A program made the translations under genes and the position numbers. Below, piece after piece: positions 56,001-64,000 of a stretch of 64,000 nucleotides of DNA. The stretch lies in contig JAJNNQ010000018.1 of NCBI GenBank assembly GCA_027886175.1, forward strand, positions 16,969,001 through 17,033,000, in the 5' to 3' direction. The notes beneath the pieces were generated by a model. That model worked only from the letters and a program-made list of their open reading frames with translations, was not told where the DNA came from and made no database searches. Source of the DNA: Phylloscopus collybita (lineage: Eukaryota; Chordata; Aves; Passeriformes; Phylloscopidae). Each line of letters opens with the position of its first letter. The first letter of the stretch is position 1.

Positions 56001-57732
56001 TTTCTGAGCTCCCGAGGATATTTCCACTAAAACCAGGGCTGATGTTCTCTCTGTTGAAAAGAAAAATTAAAAGTAAAGGGATGAAACCCACATCCCAATT
56101 CTTATTTGTATGTGTTCGCTGTGAATTCTGTGGAGCTGTGCTGGTTGAAGCTAAAAAATGAAATTCTTTGCAGGTTTGATCACTTATTTCAGCCAGGCAA
56201 TTCTTTTCTGGCTTAAAGCAAGTGACTTTGTTTTCAGTTTCTACAGGAGTAAAACCTATCGCTGTTTAAAAAAAATCAAACACATATTAAAAAAAAAAAT
56301 TTGGCATAACATCCTCAAATGCTAAAGCTGAGAGTAATTTTACTGTAATGTAGTCATGTTTTTGTAAGGGTTGACTTGGAAGAAATTTTATGTTCCTAGA
56401 TGGGACAGAACATGATGACAAAAATGCAAATTAGCATAGCAAACAAGAAGAAAGCAGCAAAGCCTTAGCTTTCTCTTTGGATAGTGCTTCTTTTGAATCC
56501 ATAGTATCTGAAGCTGTGAAAAGGGTACACAAATTGTTAACCTTACAAAGGTATATCCAACATCTCTGAATTTTCTGAGGAGAGATTGAAAAAAGTACAG
56601 TCTTGCTGTTCTGCACCACCAGGTTAAACATGCAATCTCTTCAGACTAGGAACAGTTTGCCCTGCTGTTCTCCAGTGCTGAGCGTCTGGGCCCAGGTGAA
56701 TATATCATGAGGTGATAAAATGCTGAATGGGGTATTTCATTGTTTAGTTGAGGGTTTCATCACTGTGAGATGGTTCCAGCTTGACCTAGCAGAACTGAAT
56801 TCTAGCCCGTTGTCAGCAGTGGATTTTGTATATTAAATAGTTATGGTATAATTCAGTATAATATGGCATAGTGTAGCAATGGCTTCTATGGATATATGTT
56901 TGGATTATACTAGATTCTTCAGATGAGAAAAATTACATTCGTATTCAGTGAAGATGAAAAGGAAAGATACAAATGAATAAGTTGTAAATGTGTGGGTATG
57001 GGAGTTGATGGCAAATAAGGAATATTTAATAGCATATCCTGTAGAACTGAGACCATGGTGATGCATTGTACCAGAGATTCACCATGTCCTTCCAAGAGGG
57101 GAAGACAGCTTGCTTTCAGGATTGTTTTTACAAGTAACTGTAAGAGAGTAACTGTAAGAGAGAGTACTAAAAATTCCCTTTTTTTTTTTTTTCATCCTGC
57201 TGGATTGAACTGCATATTACATGGTATCTTGTATATAAAGGGGAATTTAAGAAATGGAAATTAATAATCAAGAGTTTTGTGCACCCTACATCCTCTGTGG
57301 AAGTCTGTGTGGACTGATTTACCAGACACACCTTTTCCATCATAGACAAATCTGATTGCTGCTTTTCTGCCCCATCTCTAAACCAGAGATGATATTTCTT
57401 CACATTTCAGATGCCTCCAAAGCTAAAACAACAAATATTTGTAATTTGCTTTGTGGTTCTGGATCACATAATTTCCTGGCATTTTTCTGTTATGTACTAG
57501 GAATTATGTGAATCTTTATTTCCCAATCAGGCTTTATCGTTATCAAAGACTCAGGGCTAGGAAAAGGCAGCTTTCTGAAAAGCATACTTTAACAGTTTTA
57601 TCCCTTCTAAAGATTTCCTTGTGTTTTATCTTCAGGTTATTAACATCCTGCAGCAAGTCATCACTTCAGCCTAAAGGTTTTTGGAAGAAATAAACTCTAC
57701 ATGAAAACTAAATGTAACTAGTCTTACATTCA

Positions 57733-57768
57733 GGACCCTGATGAGTGATACAGGGGGAGAAGTAGAAG
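57733..57768 (+). promoter_or_regulatory. GPR68: GPR68 5' leader with probable acceptor and overlapping uORF
   Basis: The acceptor-like cttacattcag ends at 57732. Between it and the GPR68 start lies an upstream ATG at 57741 in a different frame. Its 18-codon frame runs past the main ATG to TGA at 57795-57797. The upstream ATG has C at -3 (weak), whereas the GPR68 ATG has A at -3 and G at +4 (good), so leaky scanning is expected. Whether the leader exon starts here is inferred. Confidence 0.4.
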
Positions 57769-58845
57769 ATGGTGAATTTCACAGAGAATGCAACTGAGAA
57801 ATGCAATATCAATCATGATATCCACGAGACATTATCCCCAGTGGTGTACATATTTGTATTTATATTAGGCTTGCCAGCTAACTGCCTGTCACTGTACTAT
57901 GGGTACTTACAGATCAAAGCTAAAAATGAATTAGGTATCTACCTTTGCAACTTGACTATAGCAGACCTGCTGTACATATTTTCTTTGCCTTTTTGGCTTC
58001 AGTATGCTTTGCAGCATGACAACTGGACCTACGATGAGCTGCTGTGCAAAGTTTGTGGCATCATCCTGTATGAGAATATCTACATCAGCGTGGGCTTCCT
58101 GTGCTGCATCTCCATCGACCGCTATCTGGCCGTGGTGCACCCCTTTCGGTTTCAGCGCTTCCGGACCATGAAGGCTGCTGCCATTGTGAGCATCATTATC
58201 TGGGCCAAAGAAATTATGACCTGCTGCTTTGTCTTCACACACGGGGAGATCAGTATGGATGCTGAGAGCCACTTGGTGTGCTTTGAGCATTACCCCATCA
58301 AGAAATGGGAGCACAACGTCAATTACTACCGCTTCTCTGCTGGCTTCCTTTTCCCCCTCTTTCTGCTGGCCTTCTCCTACTGTGGGATTTTACGAGTTGT
58401 CCACAAGAGTCCCGGCACTCAAAAGAAGAAGAAAATCCAAATTAAAAGGCTGGTTTCAAGCACTGTTTTCATATTTTTAGTCTGCTTTGGACCATACCAC
58501 ATCCTACTTGTAGTTCGTAGCTTGTTGGAGAACAACTGCTCATTTGCTGAGAAAATATTTAATGTTTACCACATTTCTCTCCTGCTAACTACTTTCAACT
58601 GTGTTGCTGATCCAGTATTGTACTGCTTTTCCAGTGAAAGCACTTACCAGAACTTTGTCAAGATGAGAGATTCTTGTCTAACATGTTTAGGCCATCTGAG
58701 TATTGAGACGAAGGAATCCTATCCACTGAACCCTACTGAAACTCCCAACAGAACACAGCATGAACAACAACCAGGGTTATCACAAATACCACTTGACAGT
58801 GCTGGAATGAAGGACTGCTTCACAACTCATGTAGACAGCCTATAG
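57769..58845 (+). CDS. GPR68: GPR68 (OGR1), proton-sensing G-protein-coupled receptor
   Basis: This intact intronless frame has 358 codons (human 365) and encodes a class A receptor of the plasma membrane. GPR68 is activated by extracellular protons and couples mainly to Gq. Seven hydrophobic segments are visible. Asp117-Arg118-Tyr119 closes TM3, Asp281-Pro-Val-Leu-Tyr285 is the TM7 motif, and Cys93-Cys171 is the expected disulfide. Asn3 and Asn7 are N-glycosylation sequons. The extracellular or boundary His residues tied to pH sensing in human OGR1 are retained: His16, His19, His83, His168, His174 and His268, plus His244. The start was chosen for its Kozak context and the family length. The C-tail is Thr/Pro/Gln-rich and diverged. 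The gene lies downstream of CCDC88C as in mammals. Confidence 0.97.
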   Translation: MVNFTENATEKCNINHDIHETLSPVVYIFVFILGLPANCLSLYYGYLQIKAKNELGIYLCNLTIADLLYIFSLPFWLQYALQHDNWTYDELLCKVCGIILYENIYISVGFLCCISIDRYLAVVHPFRFQRFRTMKAAAIVSIIIWAKEIMTCCFVFTHGEISMDAESHLVCFEHYPIKKWEHNVNYYRFSAGFLFPLFLLAFSYCGILRVVHKSPGTQKKKKIQIKRLVSSTVFIFLVCFGPYHILLVVRSLLENNCSFAEKIFNVYHISLLLTTFNCVADPVLYCFSSESTYQNFVKMRDSCLTCLGHLSIETKESYPLNPTETPNRTQHEQQPGLSQIPLDSAGMKDCFTTHVDSL

Positions 58846-61800
58846 CATTAATCAAAAGGACCCTAATCCTACATCTGCAGCTATGGCCGTGTTTGTGTAT
58901 CTGTCTGAATTATTCATGTATTACAACAGCATGACCTCCCAAAGGCTTATGAGCAATGCTATACAGTGAAGCTGTTACTGGAGGTGCTTGGACCCTGGCA
59001 ATAGTGAGGAAGGCATGTGCTAAGTTGGTTCAGTTATAATCACATACCTGTTGTTGTGCTACCACTTAAAACCTGTTTGTCTTGATGACTGCATTGACTG
59101 AAATAAGCCAGTACTCATGGTGTGTAGTTCTGATGAACTCAGCTTTAGCTGCTTTCTGTTTGCCCCTGTAACATCTAGAGAAAGCAATTCTCTACAAGCT
59201 GTCATCATCTGTTGAAAAGGTATGAGACAGAAAAAAATTAAATGTCCCCATATATACTTCTAAAAAGCCCAACAAAACACTTCCACAACATCTCTGTAAC
59301 TCTCTGAAATAACTTCTCCTTCTGCCAGTTTCAAAGCCTGCAGAGACCATGCCAGAACCAGATTCCTAAAACAATCAGTCTGATAGTGTGAGACATTATG
59401 GGAGAACATGCACAAGGAACTCAGCACCTGCTGAGACCTTCCAGCTGTTATTTGACTGTTGAATCTCAGACTGCCACACCTCATTGAAAGGCTCCCAGAG
59501 ACTTCCAGAAGTATGAGACTCTGGGCTCCAGTGGGTGTCAATAACTTGGTTTGTTGACTCGGAAGAGAACAAGAGGTTGGTAGTACATGAGGCACTTTGA
59601 TCCCCCGTGCTTCTCTGAGTCACTGTGTTCAATAATATTTATTTACATCTAAACTCTTCTACACCTTGCTACGGTTTTGATTCTGTCCTTTGCAACTCAT
59701 GGATCTTCTGCAGCACAGACCATGCAGGCAACTAAATAACCATGCATTTGTCAGGGAAACTGTTGAATGTTTTTGCCCACAGATAATATTGTTTATGGTT
59801 TGGTCATTGTTCAGTAAATACAGTATAAGAAATATGATGTATGAATGATCTGTGTCCTGGTTTAGACAGAAACAAAATATAGGAGTAAGTGGAGAATAAT
59901 GGCTTTTAAAGATGTGGGAGCTGTGCTCCACAGTATTGTTTCTACCACCACCTCCAGGTTTCTTTGGGTTTTTTGTTGCTCTGTTGAATTCTGTGTGATT
60001 CTTCTTTGCGATCTGCTCATCACACCTTCTTGTACCTGTAGCTGTTACACCATGAATATTTCATTGTCCTTTCAGTTCTCTGGTTTCAGACCTTCCTTGA
60101 AATACCTCTCTCTGCAACTCAGAGCTGATAACTTCCAGGAGTATAATCAGTTTGTTTCTTTGGTTTGCTTTTGAGTCAAAAGATCATCTAGACAGATGGT
60201 CTACTCCTGCTATCTGAATATGTCATTGTAACACAGCCTTGCTTGTCATCAGATTCCAAAGGGAATATATTCTAACAGTTTTCTGGAAACCACCTTGAGA
60301 GTGCAATATTGGATATAATTAGTGGATGTTTTTAATAATGAATGTTTTTATAATTTTCTTTTTATCTTTTTTCACACTATGTTTGAAATAACTATCTTTT
60401 AGCTTTCTAAAAGCTGAAGAGTTTCTATTTGTGAGACTACAGATCCTCTCCTCCCTCCTCTTGCAGAAAGGATCATGTCCCCAGTCCCAAGAGGGGATTA
60501 AGTTTGCTTAGGTTAACATTTGGTTTGTTTAATTATTTTACATTTCTTTATACTTCGACCACTCAGCTGGATTAATTATCTTACATCTGCATTTTTTTCT
60601 CCTGACTATTAGCACTGTGTAGCTTTATTTTCTCCTAATCTTTCATCTCATCTGCTGTGTATTCCAAGGGCATCATAGGGCAAGGACTCTCTCCCAAGTG
60701 CTGTAATGCTGAGCATGTACATTGTTAAGCACCAACTCCTTGGACCTCCACGACCTGTCAGGCTGCAAGACACACGTGGTTTGTTCTAGGATTTGTTGTC
60801 ATGTTTATGTGTTGCTTCTTTGCAGATCCCCATGCTGTTTAAATTAGACAACTGGAATGCAGAGCATGCTGTACTACATGGGATTGTCATCTGAGGGATT
60901 AAGGCTCCTTTGAGTTGATACTTTGATGTGGTCAGCTTTGGTCAGCTGCTGCACTTTAAAATCAGATGGAAACTTGTGTAACACAGCACAGCATTCTGCT
61001 ACAGTTCTCAGCACTTAACCTGCTAACCCACAGCAGAAAGGAGGGATTTTTTTCTTCTTTTCCCCTTTTTTTTCTTGAGGCCAATATTTTGTACAATTCT
61101 TTCTGTACTGTAACTGTTTGGCTTAGGCTGCAGAATTGTAACCAATACAGCAGGAAGGTAGCTCCCACTCAGAGCTTTTCCTTCCATCTTACTCCAAACA
61201 CATTCATTCAAGGGTCCTGCTAAGGTTGTTGGAGACATGCTACACAGGCTATTGAAGTAAATGCCGTGCTTGGGACTGCACACTAGAAGGCATTTTAAGA
61301 GCATGCACTAGAGAAAAAAAGAAATCAATTATTAAATTTTGTATTTCTTAATGAAATCTGACTGTTAAGACTTGTATTTGAGGGCAGGGAGAAGAGCAAA
61401 AGCTTAGTAAATGAATTTTTTTTTACAAAAGTTAGTGTTTGGAAATATACATTGCACCTGTTAGTGTAATATGCCAGTAGCACAGAGAGAATAAAATCAG
61501 TTGCTTCTTTTAAAATGATGCCAATTTCATTCTGTGAGTTCTGTGTAGCAGTGAACATATGCCTGCAGGGTTACTGGCTTTGGCAAAAAGTTCAAGGATT
61601 CATATGAAATATTTTACTTAATACTTACAATTTGGAGAGTTTGGAGGCTTCTGAAGGAGATATTTTCTAATTGTGAAACTTCCAGCATACTTTTCTAGAA
61701 CATTCTTTGAGAAAGTTTTAGATAAAATGAATCTAAAAAAAATGACTGATCTAGAAACAAACATGGGGATCTTTGGTGAACCTGAATGTCTAGCAGAAGA

Positions 61801-62549
61801 CTGGCATTAAGATTTCTTTCTGTCATGTGTTTAACTATTGTATGTCCTTAAAGGCCCTGTCCTCAGGGACTTCAGGAGATTAATGTTCAAAATATGCTAG
61901 TGTTTGTGGTCTGAGATTATTTTTCTCATTCTGAAAAAGTTGTTTGTCTCGCATCAAAGAAGGAAAATAAAACTCACCTGGCAGGAAAGAAAAGAGATAA
62001 AAAGTGTTGCTCACTGCTGTAAGTCCAACTAAAAGAAACCTCCATTTTATGACAGGTAAAGCACCAGTGCTCTAGAGGTGGTGTCAGATGTGCCCTTCCC
62101 TCCCTGCTGCGAGGGCTGACAGTCAGCAGAACTTCAGTCCTGACACTCACCTGGAGTTAAGGTAAAATCACAGCTTTAAATGACAAAAGCTGGGCACAGT
62201 TCACAACCATTTGTCCTGTACTGCTTCAGTGTTAGTAATCCTATGGGATAGAATTTAATGTTACTTCACTTGGTCTTGTCAGGAGCTGAATTTCTACAAC
62301 AGGAATTCATGTAAAAGTTTATTTACATAATGTTATTTCATACTGAATGCAAATGTCTATTAATTACTAAACATACTTTAATTTCTAATTAATTTTAATA
62401 ATAATTTTTGTAATCAACTGATTTCTTTGTAACATCAGGATACTCTGAAATGTCTACAACTTTCCTCTATTACCTATAAAGTGGCAAAATATATAAGTGG
62501 CAAACTACTAATATGACAGGGGTTAATGGCACAGCCGACCCTTCACACT
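58846..62549 (+). other. GPR68 3' UTR and convergent intergenic space
   Basis: No protein gene is recognised. Possible + strand poly(A) signals for GPR68 are ATTAAA near 59236 and AATAAA at 61490-61495 and 61966-61971. I cannot choose among them. The short open frames here lack family features. Confidence 0.55.
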
Positions 62550-63128
62550 GAAGATTTGCAATGCTGCCTTTATTTTCATTAGCTCAGTTAAAATTTTCTC
62601 CTTATCTCCTCACACTTCCACAAACTATCCCCCACCATAAGAACACGGTGTTAGAGGGGCTACGGGAAGTGTGCAATGGAGCTCTCACTACTGTAACACT
62701 GCAGTTTTGTTTTGAATCTTCCCTCTCTACTGTAGCTGTTTTCCTCACCACAAGTATTTTTAAATCCAAGTTGCTATGGGAGTTACTTCCTGTTGCAGTT
62801 ATGAGGTTAGTAAAACAAGAACAGCAGTGCAATAATATCTCATTGTAATTTCATGCTTTCTTTGTAAAAGCCAGATCATCTCTATTATATAATATCATTT
62901 AATAGTAATTTTCCATTATAAAATTACAGAAAAGAAAGGCAGACCAAGTGGATGATACCCTCTTCTTGTTTCACAGAGATGTTGTAAGGATAACAATGAA
63001 AGGCTGTGTGTGGTCAAGACACCAGAGATGAAAAGCCATCTTTTTCTGATCTTTTACATCTTGTGAGAGCCTCAAGAATAAGGAAATTACATGGGAGCAA
63101 CTCTTGATGCAGAAATCATTAGGGGCAG
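62550..63128 (-). other. DGLUCY: DGLUCY 3' UTR (inferred)
   Basis: This lies downstream, on the - strand, of the stop codon at 63129-63131. TTTATT on the + strand at 62569-62574 reads AATAAA on the - strand and would end a 3' UTR of roughly 560 nt. A second such signal is at 62318-62323. Confidence 0.5.
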
Positions 63129-63272
63129 TCACTGCTGTGCTTCCTGCAGCAGCTTTTCAATCATATGGGAATGGGTGTTGTAGAAGGGCAGCCCATCCAC
63201 TTCCATCTCTAGACTGGCAGTTTTGCCACTGCGGACCCCGAGCTGCACAAGTATCTTCAGAAGCTTTTCTTC
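63129..63272 (-). CDS. DGLUCY: DGLUCY last coding exon (D-glutamate cyclase, C-terminus)
   Basis: On the - strand an acceptor tctttttcaag is followed by 47 codons and TGA (63129-63131). The peptide includes Leu-Gly-Val-Arg-Ser-Gly, then Glu-Val-Asp-Gly-Leu-Pro-Phe-Tyr-Asn-Thr-His, then Met-Ile-Glu-Lys-Leu. This resembles the C-terminal end of D-glutamate cyclase, the mitochondrial enzyme that turns D-glutamate into 5-oxo-D-proline. The call rests on that short match and on synteny: in human, DGLUCY is the next gene beyond GPR68 and convergent with it. The other exons lie beyond the window. Confidence 0.75.
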   Translation of the reverse strand, partial: EEKLLKILVQLGVRSGKTASLEMEVDGLPFYNTHSHMIEKLLQEAQQ

Positions 63273-64000
63273 CTTGAAAAAGAAAGAAGCAGAGCACAAT
63301 TAAAATTCTGAGTCAGACAAGAGAAGTCATCAAGATCTTTACACTAATTCTGAGAGAGACTGACCATATCCTCCATATTTATTTTGCCATCAACTTGCAA
63401 GTATTATCTGGTCCCAAAGAATATGTTTAGCATCTGAGCTCAGGGAGTGTCAGATGGTTTATAATCTTAACTGCTATTTAATCACTGAATATTATTTTTC
63501 TCCACACTGCCTCAAACAGAACATTAGTGTCAATTCAGAAACATAATTTTTTTGCCTGGTTTCACGATCCTATATTGCACAAATCAGAATCAGAGGAACC
63601 TCCACCCAAAGGATCTCAAAAATCCATCTGTGGTTTCCCAGCAAGGCAGCTGTCTGCAGCTGCATTTTTATAGAAAAAGAACAGAAGAGAAAGAGGATGC
63701 ACCAGGAAAAAATGTCACAGAGAGCACCTGGATGGGCTGCACACTCACTTCCCTTTCCTGCAGCTTCTGTGATCTCTCTCTGCCTTTGGCCCTCTCTTGT
63801 CTTTTCATTATTGATTTTATGAGAATTCTGGCTGCTTAGGGAAGGAATGGGGAGAAAACAACCTTGGAAATTGTGCTTCCTTGTCGTGCTCTGAACTAGC
63901 ATATGCTTTGTTTAGAACTACAGTTATTTTCTTGTTAACTAATACAAGCAGATAACAAAGCATGTTCCAAGTTGAGCTGAAAATGTACACAGAGGGAACA
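63273..64000 (-). other. DGLUCY: DGLUCY last intron (part)
   Basis: This is sequence upstream, on the - strand, of the last DGLUCY exon. I found no further exon with good borders in these 0.7 kb. The open frames at 63552-63902 overlap on both strands and have no recognised motif. Confidence 0.5.

Larger units (their letters stand above)
32531..57768. other. Intergenic region or GPR68 5' noncoding span
   Basis: I recognise no protein gene in these 25 kb. Separately listed contents are a CpG island (33340-34020), a T-rich tract (34811-34892), CR1 fragments (37040-37202, 40262-40620, 50195-51660, 52611-53070), a hexamer microsatellite (42093-42170), and exon-like blocks at 43207-43649 and 44278-44335. 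The remaining stretches (34.9-37.0, 37.2-40.2, 44.4-50.2 and 53.1-57.7 kb) are A/T-rich. Their short open frames lack any family resemblance. In mammals GPR68 has 5' noncoding exons upstream, so some of this span may be GPR68 introns. Confidence 0.6.

Noticed and set aside
57931..58314. 127-codon - strand open frame inside GPR68
   Set aside because: It is a shadow of the receptor coding sequence with no recognisable domain.

Overview
The window looks like nuclear DNA of a bird. Interrupted genes have GT-AG introns, and the interspersed repeats are CR1 LINE fragments whose 3' ends carry the avian ATTCTATGATTCTATGA-type tail. Two degraded solo LTRs of a retroviral family are also present. The order CCDC88C, GPR68, then DGLUCY in the opposite direction matches human 14q32. 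A songbird is possible, but nothing in the sequence proves it.

Positions 2273-31275 hold the 3' three quarters of CCDC88C (Daple) on the + strand. I resolve 17 coding exons whose phases agree throughout (4557 nt, 1518 codons plus stop). The N-terminal exons with the HOOK-like domain lie before the window. The exons encode a very long coiled coil, a basic stretch, a Ser/Pro-rich tail with the Galpha-binding-and-activating (GBA) motif, and a C-terminal Gly-Cys-Val PDZ ligand that binds Dishevelled. The 3' UTR runs to clustered AATAAA signals near 32.5 kb.

Two unlisted exons appear inside CCDC88C introns. A 159-bp in-frame cassette at 28829-28987 encodes a second GBA-like motif right after the exon carrying the canonical one. 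If its donor is not used, it can also end in its own stop with a poly(A) signal. A phase-compatible terminal exon at 23009-23184 would give a Daple lacking both the GBA motif and the PDZ ligand.

From 32.5 to 57.7 kb there is no recognisable protein gene. A CpG island lies at 33.3-34.0 kb. Two exon-like blocks with strong splice sites lie at 43.2-44.3 kb and may be 5' noncoding exons of GPR68 or a separate transcript. Four CR1 copies and simple repeats fill some of the rest. The intact intronless GPR68 coding region (proton-sensing GPCR, 358 aa) is at 57769-58845. The last coding exon of DGLUCY is on the - strand at 63129-63272, tail to tail with GPR68.

Daple links Frizzled/Dishevelled to Gi activation and GPR68 couples extracellular acidity to G proteins, but their adjacency is ancestral synteny rather than an operon-like relation.
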